The notes under the pieces are model-generated. The model worked only from the letters and a program-made list of their open reading frames with translations. It was not told the DNA's origin and made no database searches. DNA of 64,000 nucleotides, taken from positions 14,819 to 78,818 of the forward strand of contig CAYZCE010000005.1 of the NCBI GenBank assembly GCA_964476835.1. Direction: 5' to 3'. A program made the position numbers and the translations under genes. Shown one piece after another: positions 1 to 6,826 of the stretch (positions are counted from its first letter, which is position 1; each line of letters starts with the position of its first letter). Source of the stretch: PALSA-926 sp964476835. Lineage in GTDB: Bacteria > Pseudomonadota > Alphaproteobacteria > Micavibrionales > UBA2020.

Positions 1-54
1 TAATATATTATTTACATATCTAAAAAAAATAAAAAGCAGTAGGAGGGGGTTATT

Positions 55-441
55 ATGACCGACGTGGCTGACAGCATTCAAAGCGCAAACAATTTTAACA
101 GCCTGAGCGCCGAAGAAAAAAACCTTCTGAGAGAAGCTGGCACCACGGCCTCCAGGCTCGGCGCGGTGGCCTTTGTCTATAAAGCCGGCATGCACCAGCA
201 CGAAATTAAATCCGACTTGCTGACGGATCCCTTGTATACGCTGAAAAACGCTTTTGAGCCTGTGCGTCTGAAGTTCGAAGCGAAGCGTGAAATCGCCAAG
301 CTTGACCGCAATGCGCCGGTGTCCCTGGCCTTCCGCAAGGCAGTCTATGCGGATGTGGGGATGAAGCTGCATGATACGCACGAAACGCCCGCTTATGAGA
401 CGGCGCTGAAAATCGCCCGCAAGGCTGGCGTCAGCCTGTAA
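55..441 (+). CDS. Hypothetical protein, 128 aa
   Basis: Small soluble protein with no family I recognise. It has no signal peptide or membrane segment, and it looks mainly helical with many Lys, Glu and Ala residues. The start is well supported by a strong AGGAGG ribosome-binding site at 41-46, eight bases before the ATG. The gene stands alone, with an AT-rich leader upstream (1-54) and a strong hairpin terminator directly downstream, so it is probably monocistronic. It sits upstream of the phosphohexomutase gene but the terminator separates the two. Function unknown. Confidence 0.7.
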   Translation: MTDVADSIQSANNFNSLSAEEKNLLREAGTTASRLGAVAFVYKAGMHQHEIKSDLLTDPLYTLKNAFEPVRLKFEAKREIAKLDRNAPVSLAFRKAVYADVGMKLHDTHETPAYETALKIARKAGVSL

Positions 442-463
442 GCGGCCTTTCCGTCACTGAACA

Positions 464-495
464 AAAGAGCGCAGGTTTCACGGCCTGCGCTCTTT
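464..495 (+). terminator. Rho-independent terminator
   Basis: Perfect 12-bp stem (AAAGAGCGCAGG at 464-475 pairing with CCTGCGCTCTTT at 484-495), 8-nt loop, ending in T residues. It lies 23 bases after the stop of the 128-aa gene. Confidence 0.85.
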
Positions 496-544
496 CGCTT
501 GGCAATTTTTTTGCTGTTGTGACACCCGTGCCATTTGGCTATAA

Positions 545-1960
545 ATGGCTGGCATGGCAATGAAAACACACACATTTGATCCGAGCATCCTGCGCGAATA
601 CGATATCCGCGGCACGGTCGGCAATACCCTCAAGGATACCGACTGCTATTTCGTCGGTCGCGCCTACGGCACCATCTTGCGCCGCAAGGGCTTTAAGACA
701 GTGGCCGCAGGTTTCGACGGGCGTGAAAGCTCGCCGCGCTTCGCCGCGGAAGTCATGCGCGGCCTCACCGATTGCGGGATCGACGTCACCAACGTCGGCC
801 TCGGCCCCACGCCGATGGTTTATTTCACGATGAAGAGCCGCGGCTTGGATGCGGCAGTTATCATCACCGGCTCGCACAGCCCGCTCGCCTACAACGGCAT
901 CAAGATGGCGCTCAAGACCGGGCCTTTCTACGGCGCGGCGGTGCAGGAGATCGGCAAGGTCGCGGCCAGCGGCGATTTCGAGAGCGGGCAGGGCAGCGTC
1001 TCCGAACTCGACATCCGCGACATCTATGTTGATCGCCTCGCGCAGGACTACACCGGCCCGCGCGACATGAAGATCGCCTGGGATTGCGGCAACGGCGCGA
1101 GCGGCGACATCATCCGCCGCCTGGTCAAGAAGCTGCCGGGCACGCATATCCTGCTGTTCGACAAGATCGACGGCACCTTCCCGAACCACCACCCCGACCC
1201 GACGGTCGCCAAGAACCTTGTCGATTTGCAAAAGGTCGTGCTGGAGCAGAAATGCGACGCGGGTTTCGCCTTCGACGGCGACGCCGACCGTTTCGGCGCG
1301 ATCGACGAACAGGCGGGCATCCACTGGGCCGACGTCATCATGGCGGTTTACGCGGCGGAAGTGTTGAAGAACTACCCCGGCACGCCGATCATCGCCGACG
1401 TCAAATCGAGCCGCGTGCTGTTCGATGAAATCAAGCGCCTCGGCGGCCAGCCCGTGATGTGGAACACCGGCCACTCTGTCATCAAGGCCAAGATGATCGA
1501 GACGGGTGCGAAGCTCGGCGGCGAACTCGCCGGCCATATCTGCTTCGCCGACCATTACTACGGCTTCGACGACGGCCCTTATTGCGCTGTGCGCCTGCTC
1601 AATATCCTGAGCCACGCAGGCAAGCCGCTCTCGGCTTTGGTCGCGCACCTGCCGAAGATGCAGAACACGCCGGAAGTGCGCTTCCACGTGCCCGCCGACC
1701 GTAAATTCGCCATTCCCGGAGAGATCAAGGCGCGCCTTGGTGCCGAGAAGGGCGTTGAGGTCAACGATACCGACGGCGTGCGTGTCATCACGCCTGACGG
1801 CTGGTGGCTGATCCGCGCTTCCAATACCGAAGATGTGCTGACGATCCGCGCCGAAGGCTTCGACGCTGGCGGCCTCGAGCGCCTCAAGGCGCAAGTCATC
1901 TCCCAACTGAAGGCGAGCGGCATCGCTTCGCCGTTTGAAGGACAATCCCATGGCCACTGA
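545..1960 (+). CDS. Phosphomannomutase/phosphoglucomutase
   Basis: Alpha-D-phosphohexomutase that interconverts hexose 1- and 6-phosphates (mannose or glucose) for surface polysaccharide and nucleotide-sugar synthesis in the cytoplasm. The family landmarks are present: phosphoserine loop TGSHSP at residues 109-114 (the usual TGSHNP with Asn replaced by Ser), metal-binding DGDADR at 244-249, and sugar-binding GELAGH at 326-331. The length of 471 aa is normal for the AlgC/ManB type. ATGs at 545, 554 and 560 are all possible starts and none has a clear ribosome-binding site; homologues usually begin near the third. The 3' end overlaps chpT by 11 bases, so the two are probably co-transcribed. Whether glucose or mannose is preferred cannot be told from sequence. 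Confidence 0.9.
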   Translation: MAGMAMKTHTFDPSILREYDIRGTVGNTLKDTDCYFVGRAYGTILRRKGFKTVAAGFDGRESSPRFAAEVMRGLTDCGIDVTNVGLGPTPMVYFTMKSRGLDAAVIITGSHSPLAYNGIKMALKTGPFYGAAVQEIGKVAASGDFESGQGSVSELDIRDIYVDRLAQDYTGPRDMKIAWDCGNGASGDIIRRLVKKLPGTHILLFDKIDGTFPNHHPDPTVAKNLVDLQKVVLEQKCDAGFAFDGDADRFGAIDEQAGIHWADVIMAVYAAEVLKNYPGTPIIADVKSSRVLFDEIKRLGGQPVMWNTGHSVIKAKMIETGAKLGGELAGHICFADHYYGFDDGPYCAVRLLNILSHAGKPLSALVAHLPKMQNTPEVRFHVPADRKFAIPGEIKARLGAEKGVEVNDTDGVRVITPDGWWLIRASNTEDVLTIRAEGFDAGGLERLKAQVISQLKASGIASPFEGQSHGH

Positions 1961-2582
1961 TTTGCATCCGCGCATCCTCGAGCTGATGGCGTCGCGCATC
2001 TGCCACGACCTCGTCAGCCCCGTTGGCGCCATCAACAACGGCGTCGAGCTGATCCGCGACATGGGCGAGGACGCGATGGAAGACGCCATGCAGCTGATCT
2101 CCGCCAGCGCGTCGCAGGCGGCTACGCGGCTGAAGTGCTTCCGCCTCGCTTACGGCGCGGCCGGCACCGACCGCAACATCGGCATCACTGAAATTCAGGA
2201 CGCCTTCAACGGCTGGGTCAACGCGAGCCATATCCAGCTGGAATACGAGCCGAACCTCGGCCTCAAATTCTCCATGCCGCCGCGCGGCTTCATGAAGTGC
2301 CTGCTCAACGCCCTGATCCTCGCCGAGGAATGCGGCCGCGGCGAAGGCAAGATCGTGGTCGCGGCGATGGACGGCAACAAGGGCATCAAGGTCGTGCTGA
2401 CCGGCCCGCGCATCGCCTTCCGCGACGGCGCCGAGGCTGCGCTCAAGGGCACGACCGCGCCTGACGACCTCGACCCGCGCGCCGTGCATGCCTATCTCGT
2501 CGGTGCCTTCCCGCGCATCTTCGAACTCAAGCTGGAATTCTCGGCCAGCGCCGAGCAGATCGAGTTTCGTCTCTTCACCTGA
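1950..2582 (+). CDS. chpT: Histidine phosphotransferase ChpT
   Basis: Phosphorelay protein that in alphaproteobacteria carries phosphate from the hybrid kinase CckA to the response regulators CtrA and CpdR. The N-terminal H-box reads RICHDLVSPVGAINNG, with the phosphorylated His at residue 19, followed by a degenerate HATPase-like C-terminal half, as in known ChpT. Length is 210 aa. The ATG at 1950 is preferred because AAGGA precedes it at the right distance; a TTG at 1935 is the alternative. The gene overlaps the mutase stop, and its own stop shares a base with the next start (TGATG). Its presumed target, ctrA, lies about 700 bases downstream on the other strand. Confidence 0.9.
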   Translation: MATDLHPRILELMASRICHDLVSPVGAINNGVELIRDMGEDAMEDAMQLISASASQAATRLKCFRLAYGAAGTDRNIGITEIQDAFNGWVNASHIQLEYEPNLGLKFSMPPRGFMKCLLNALILAEECGRGEGKIVVAAMDGNKGIKVVLTGPRIAFRDGAEAALKGTTAPDDLDPRAVHAYLVGAFPRIFELKLEFSASAEQIEFRLFT

Positions 2583-3169
2583 TGACGACGCGCGCCGAAC
2601 AACTCGCCAAGAAGCTGAAAACGCCGCGGCAAGTGCAGAAATACCTGCGCACGCTGCCCTATAACCGCGAGGAAGCGGGCGAGACGCTCCGTTCCGCCGA
2701 ACAGGCGCTGCAACGGGGACGGCTGCATTGCTTCGAGGCCGCCATCGCCGCCGCGGCGATCCTTGAACATCACGGCTATCCGCCGCTGGTCATGAGCCTT
2801 TCCAGCAAGGACCTGCTCGACCATGTGATCTATGTGTTCAAGGAGAACGGCAAGTGGGGATCCATCGCCCGCTCGCGCGACGAAGGCCTGCACGGTCGCC
2901 CGCCGCGCTACCGGAGCTTGCGCGACCTCGTCTGGAGCTATTACGAGCCGTATATCGACAAGACCGGCATGATCCGCGGCTACCAGGTCGCCTACCTCGA
3001 CGACTGCGCGCCCGACTGGCGCGACAGCCGCAAGAACATGTGGAAGGCGGAAGCCCACCTCAACAAGATAAAGCACATCCCGCTGAAATCGTCGAAGGCG
3101 CGCTACAAGAAGATCCACCGCGCCTATCTCGAACGCGGTCCAATGCCGAAACAGCCGCATTGGTGGTAA
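2582..3169 (+). CDS. Transglutaminase-like hypothetical protein
   Basis: 195-aa cytoplasmic protein, rich in basic residues toward the C-terminus. Residues 48-95 read like a transglutaminase/cysteine-protease core: Cys in LHCFEAAI, then a His in LLDHVIYVF, then an acidic residue after the next strand (ARSRDEG). This Cys-His-Asp order is suggestive only. The gene is translationally coupled to chpT (stop and start share TGATG), which suggests a linked role or at least co-expression with the CtrA phosphorelay. It ends just before a terminator that also serves the convergent ctrA. No specific substrate can be proposed. Confidence 0.65.
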   Translation: MTTRAEQLAKKLKTPRQVQKYLRTLPYNREEAGETLRSAEQALQRGRLHCFEAAIAAAAILEHHGYPPLVMSLSSKDLLDHVIYVFKENGKWGSIARSRDEGLHGRPPRYRSLRDLVWSYYEPYIDKTGMIRGYQVAYLDDCAPDWRDSRKNMWKAEAHLNKIKHIPLKSSKARYKKIHRAYLERGPMPKQPHWW

Positions 3170-3172
3170 CGG

Positions 3173-3193
3173 CCCTCTCCCGAAGGGAGAGGG
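3173..3193. repeat. CCCTCTCCC/GGGAGAGGG inverted repeat
   Basis: A 9-bp inverted repeat with a 3-nt loop in the short gap after the transglutaminase-like gene. The same CCCTCTCCC...GGGAGAGGG unit recurs inside the larger repeat at 31101-31226, so it is a dispersed intergenic repeat of this genome. Confidence 0.7.
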
Positions 3194-3222
3194 GGCTTCG
3201 CACTAGGGATGATACCAGATAG

Positions 3223-3258
3223 AAAAACGGCCCCTGTATTTCTACAGGGGCCGTTTTT
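3223..3258. terminator. Bidirectional terminator
   Basis: Perfect 16-bp stem (3223-3238 with 3243-3258) with a 4-nt loop, A-tract on one side and T-tract on the other. It lies between the rightward transglutaminase-like gene and the leftward ctrA and can end transcription from both. Confidence 0.9.
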
Positions 3259-3271
3259 GTGCGTTGAAAAC

Positions 3272-3976
3272 TTAATTCGCCGCTTCTTTGGCCTGCGCGT
3301 CGGGATCGCGCAGCACGTAGCCGCGGCCCCAGACGGTTTCGATGCAGCCGCCGCCGGCTTCCGACATCTTCTCGATCTTCTTGCGGAGCTTGCAGATGAA
3401 GACGTCGATGATCTTGACTTCCGGTTCGTCCATGCCGCCGTAGAGGTGGTTGAGGAACATTTCCTTGGTCAGCGTCGAGCCCTTGCGGAGCGAGAGCAGT
3501 TCGATGATGCCGTATTCCTTCGAGGTGAGGTGCAGTTGCTTGCCCTCGATCTCGACCGTGCGCGCGCCGAGGTTGACGGTGATCGGGCCGGTCTGGATGA
3601 CGCTTTGAGAATGCCCCTTGCTGCGACGGACGATGGCCTGGATGCGTGCCATCAGTTCGCGCTTGTCGAAGGGCTTGGTGAGGTAGTCGTCGGCACCGAA
3701 GCCGAGGCCCTTGAGCTTGCTGTCGAGCTCGGTGAGGCCGGAGAGGATCAGGATGGGCGTTTCCACCTTCGCCGCGCGCAGGCGCTTCAGGACTTCGTAG
3801 CCGTCGAGGTCGGGCAGCATCAGGTCGAGGAGGATGATGTCGTATTCGTAGAGCTTGCCGATTTCAAGGCCGTCTTCGCCCATGTCGGTCGTGTCGACGA
3901 CGTAGCCTTCGGATTTCAGCATCAACTCGATGCTCTTGGCGGTCGACTGATCGTCTTCGATTAAAAGAACCCGCAT
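3272..3976 (-). CDS. ctrA: Cell-cycle response regulator CtrA
   Basis: OmpR-type transcription factor that controls cell cycle, motility and other polar functions in alphaproteobacteria. The receiver domain (residues 1-120) has the acidic pair ED-D at 8-9 and phosphoacceptor Asp51 in LLDLMLPDLDG; the C-terminal winged helix contains a recognition region with KIIDVFICKLRKKI. Length 234 aa against about 231 in Caulobacter. I chose the ATG at 3976 because a GAGGGG box stands 9 bases upstream; an in-frame ATG nine bases earlier directly abuts that box. The gene is transcribed away from fliI-fliJ. The upstream gap holds two GANTC methylation sites. Confidence 0.95.
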   Translation of the reverse strand: MRVLLIEDDQSTAKSIELMLKSEGYVVDTTDMGEDGLEIGKLYEYDIILLDLMLPDLDGYEVLKRLRAAKVETPILILSGLTELDSKLKGLGFGADDYLTKPFDKRELMARIQAIVRRSKGHSQSVIQTGPITVNLGARTVEIEGKQLHLTSKEYGIIELLSLRKGSTLTKEMFLNHLYGGMDEPEVKIIDVFICKLRKKIEKMSEAGGGCIETVWGRGYVLRDPDAQAKEAAN

Positions 3977-4152
3977 GATCTTCATCCCCTCTGGTGTGGT
4001 GTGCAGCGGCAGTGTTGATTCTATTGTACCAAGGTTATTAATCTTCGTTAACATGAATCGGCGCAACATTTTGCGTAAACACGAAAAAAGTTAAGCGTGT
4101 GAAGAACTTAGGAATATGTGATAATAAATGAAGGCGTTAACGAGGGGCCGGG
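3977..4152. promoter_or_regulatory. Divergent ctrA / fliI control region
   Basis: AT-rich gap between the divergent ctrA and fliI starts. It contains two GANTC sites (GATTC 4017-4021, GAATC 4055-4059), the target of the cell-cycle methyltransferase CcrM. Between them is a TTAA-N6-TTAAC motif (4038-4052) that is one base short of the CtrA consensus spacing (N7). A further GTTAAC lies at 4136-4141, just before fliI. The layout is reminiscent of methylation-sensitive ctrA promoters known from Caulobacter, but the promoter elements themselves are not resolved. Confidence 0.5.
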
Positions 4153-5502
4153 ATGCCATCCAACGATCTGGTTGATAATGTTCAAAAAACGCTCGACGAC
4201 CTGCCGGAGCACCGGCTGTTCGGCCGGGTGACCAAGATCCTCGGCCTGCTGGTCGAGGTGGGCGGGATCGAGCGCGAACTGTCCATCGGCGACCGCTGCA
4301 TCCTGATGCCGCGCGGGGCGGAGCATGTGCCCTGCGAAGTGATCGGCTTCCGCGAAGGCCGCGCGCTGCTCATGCCCTTCAAGGCGCTCGACCGCATCGG
4401 CCTCGGCTGTCGCGCGGAAGTGGCGCCGTCGCAAAGCGCGGTATTCCCCGCCGCCGGCTGGCTTGGCCGCGTTATCAATTCGATGGGCGAGCCGATCGAC
4501 GGCAAGGGCCCGCTGCCGCAGGGCACGGTGCCGATCTCGCTGCGCAACAAGCCGCCCTCGGCGCACAGCCGCAAGCGCCTCGGTGACAAGCTCGATCTCG
4601 GCGTGCGCGCGATCAACAGTTTCCTCAGCACCTGCCGCGGGCAGCGCATGGGCATCTTCGCGGGCTCGGGCGTCGGCAAATCGGTTTTGATGTCGATGCT
4701 GGCGCGCTATACCGCCGCCGACGTCAGCGTCATCGGCCTGATCGGCGAGCGCGGGCGCGAGGTGCAGGAATTCCTGCAGGACGAACTCGGCCCCGAGGGC
4801 CTCAAGAAAAGCGTGGTCATCGTCGCCACTTCCGATGAAACGCCGCTGATGCGCCGCCAGGGCGCGTATATGACGCTCGCCGTCGCCGAATATTTCCGCG
4901 ACCAAGGCAAGCAGGTCTTGTGCATGATGGACAGCGTCACGCGCTTCGCCATGGCGCAGCGCGAGATCGGCCTTTCCGCCGGCGAGCCGCCGACCAGCAA
5001 GGGTTATCCGCCCACGACCTTTTCTGAACTTGCGCGCCTGCTGGAACGCGCGGGGCCGGGTAGCGAAGGCTCGGGCGACATCACCGGTTTCTTCTCCGTC
5101 CTCGTCGAAGGGGACGACCACAACGAACCCATCGCAGACGCCGTGCGCGGGATCATCGACGGCCACATCGTGCTGGAACGCGCCATCGCCGACCGCGGGC
5201 GCTATCCGGCGATCAACATCCTGCGCAGCGTTTCGCGCTCGATGCCGAAATGCTTGACGCAGCAGCAGGCCGATCTTGTCCGCCGCGGACGCGAAATCTT
5301 GTCGACGTATGAGAACATGGAAGAATTGATCCGCCTCGGCGCCTACCGCCGCGGCACCGACCCCAAGGTCGACGAGGCCATCGGCATCTATCCGCAGCTC
5401 GACCAGTTCCTCGCCCAGAAGCCGGCGGAGAAGATGAACCTCAACGACGGCTATGCCCAGCTCGCGCAGGTGCTTGCCGCACCCGCCGCGCCGAAGAAAT
5501 AG
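4153..5502 (+). CDS. fliI: Flagellar export ATPase FliI
   Basis: ATPase of the flagellar type III export apparatus, related to the F1 beta subunit; it unloads export substrates at the cytoplasmic face of the basal body. Walker A GSGVGKS is at residues 171-177, followed by the GERGREV and MMDSVTRFA (Walker B) segments and the typical RAGPGSEGSGDITGFFSVLVEGDD region. The length of 449 aa is normal. It is the first gene of the rightward fliI-fliJ unit; fliJ follows after 9 bases. fliH, the usual FliI regulator, is in the separate fliF operon. Confidence 0.97.
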   Translation: MPSNDLVDNVQKTLDDLPEHRLFGRVTKILGLLVEVGGIERELSIGDRCILMPRGAEHVPCEVIGFREGRALLMPFKALDRIGLGCRAEVAPSQSAVFPAAGWLGRVINSMGEPIDGKGPLPQGTVPISLRNKPPSAHSRKRLGDKLDLGVRAINSFLSTCRGQRMGIFAGSGVGKSVLMSMLARYTAADVSVIGLIGERGREVQEFLQDELGPEGLKKSVVIVATSDETPLMRRQGAYMTLAVAEYFRDQGKQVLCMMDSVTRFAMAQREIGLSAGEPPTSKGYPPTTFSELARLLERAGPGSEGSGDITGFFSVLVEGDDHNEPIADAVRGIIDGHIVLERAIADRGRYPAINILRSVSRSMPKCLTQQQADLVRRGREILSTYENMEELIRLGAYRRGTDPKVDEAIGIYPQLDQFLAQKPAEKMNLNDGYAQLAQVLAAPAAPKK

Positions 5503-5511
5503 GCCTAGGGC

Positions 5512-5937
5512 ATGGGCTCCGACCTTTCCGTCCTGATCCGCCTGCACAAGCACCAGCTCGACGAAAAGCGCGTGGCCTTGGGACAGGTGCAGATGCAACT
5601 GGCCGTCCTGATCCGCGAGATGGAAGCGCTCGAGGCCGCTTTCCTCGCCGAGAAGAAAGCGGCTGATAACAGCAGCGAAGTTTCCTTTACCTTCCCCAAA
5701 TACGCCGACGAGGTGAAGAAGAAGCGCGCCCAGCTCGATAGCCGCCGCGCCGGGCTGGAGCAGCAGATTGAGGCCGCCAAGGACAGCATGATGGAGACCT
5801 TCAGCGAGTTGAAGAAGTACGAGATGACCCAGGCCGAACGCGACCGCCTCGAACAGGAAGAACAGCGCGTGCGCGAAGGCAAGATGATGGACGACATCGG
5901 CCTCGAAAGCTTCCGCCGCAAGAGCGAAGACCTGTGA
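5512..5937 (+). CDS. fliJ: Flagellar export chaperone FliJ
   Basis: 141-aa protein that is almost entirely predicted coiled coil (heptad-rich Lys/Glu/Leu/Gln), as expected for FliJ, the stalk-like subunit in the centre of the FliI hexamer that also acts as an export chaperone. The assignment rests on size, coiled-coil character and its position immediately after fliI. Its stop overlaps the GTG start of the PP2C-like gene by 4 bases (GTGA). Confidence 0.85.
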   Translation: MGSDLSVLIRLHKHQLDEKRVALGQVQMQLAVLIREMEALEAAFLAEKKAADNSSEVSFTFPKYADEVKKKRAQLDSRRAGLEQQIEAAKDSMMETFSELKKYEMTQAERDRLEQEEQRVREGKMMDDIGLESFRRKSEDL

Positions 5938-6731
5938 ACATCATCGAGCAGTTCACCTGCGGCAAGAAAGACGACCCCGCGCTCAACGAAGACCGCATCG
6001 TCGTGACGGAGCATTTCGTCGCGGTGATCGACGGCGTCACGGCCAAGGCTTGCCCGCCGATCGACGGAAAATCCGGCGGGCGTTTCGCGGCTGAGGCGGG
6101 CGAAGCCATCCTGCACGGCCTCGATCCCGGCATTGACGCGCAAGAGGCCGTATCGGCGCTGTCGAACGGCCTGCGGGAGCGCACGCGTGCGCTGTCCGCC
6201 GGTATCGACAAGCCAGCCTTCGGCATCATCGTTTATTCAGTCGCGCGGCGCGAGGTGTGGCGCGTGGCCGACCTCGGCCTCATGATCGACGGCATCGCGC
6301 ATAAGACCGACCTGCCGCTCGACCGCGTCGCGTCCGGCGCGCGTTCGGCGGTGATCGCCGCGGCGCTGGCCGGCGGTGCGACGGTGGAAGACCTCCGGCG
6401 CGACGATCCGGGCCGCACGTTCATCGCGCCGATGCTGGGCGACCAGCACCGCTTCGCCAACCGCGAAGGCCCGTATGGCTACGGTGTCATCAACGGCACG
6501 CGGGTGCCGGATGCGTTCATCGCGGTCTTCAACGCGGCGCGCGCGCAGGAAATCGTGATGGCATCCGACGGATATCCGAAGCTGTTCATGACATTGCAAC
6601 AGAGCGAGGCATATCTCGCCGATCTGTTGCGCGAAGACCCGCTGCTGTATTTAAAGCACCCTTCGACCAAGGGGCTGATGGCCGGGCAGGTGTCGTTTGA
6701 CGACCGCGCGTATATTCGTTTTTCTTTATAG
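5934..6731 (+). CDS. PP2C-like protein phosphatase domain protein
   Basis: 265-aa protein with the spaced acidic motifs of the PP2C (PPM) fold: EDRI near residue 20, VIDGVTAK near residue 33, MASDGYPKL near residue 206 and a final DDRAYIR. These positions normally hold the metal-binding aspartates of Ser/Thr phosphatases, although the canonical DGHGG is reduced to DGVTAK. The start is a GTG at 5934 overlapping the fliJ stop, so it is translationally coupled to the export ATPase genes. The stop codon's last base is the first base of a 32-bp inverted repeat. A role in flagellar or CtrA-linked signalling is only inferred from position. Confidence 0.7.
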   Translation: MNIIEQFTCGKKDDPALNEDRIVVTEHFVAVIDGVTAKACPPIDGKSGGRFAAEAGEAILHGLDPGIDAQEAVSALSNGLRERTRALSAGIDKPAFGIIVYSVARREVWRVADLGLMIDGIAHKTDLPLDRVASGARSAVIAAALAGGATVEDLRRDDPGRTFIAPMLGDQHRFANREGPYGYGVINGTRVPDAFIAVFNAARAQEIVMASDGYPKLFMTLQQSEAYLADLLREDPLLYLKHPSTKGLMAGQVSFDDRAYIRFSL

Positions 6732-6814
6732 TGTCATTCCGGGCGCAGCGAGGAATCTTAAAGGGTTGCCATACGACCAGCATTTAAGATTCCTCGCTGC
6801 GCCCGGAATGACAC
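6731..6814. repeat. REP-like 32-bp inverted repeat
   Basis: Perfect 32-bp arms (6731-6762 and 6783-6814) around a 20-nt loop. It lies between the convergent PP2C-like and fliK genes and could end both transcripts. The arm contains GTCATTCCGGGCGCAGCGAG, related to the single unit before the RND permease at 52536-52561. Confidence 0.9.
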
Positions 6815-6826
6815 GAAAAGGGATGA

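Noticed and set aside
539..2089. 516-codon antisense frame across the phosphohexomutase gene
   Set aside because: Opposes a gene with all catalytic motifs; no ribosome-binding site or family resemblance.
4038..4052. CtrA box before ctrA
   Set aside because: TTAA-N6-TTAAC has 6 rather than 7 bases between halves; kept only as a weak element of the control region.
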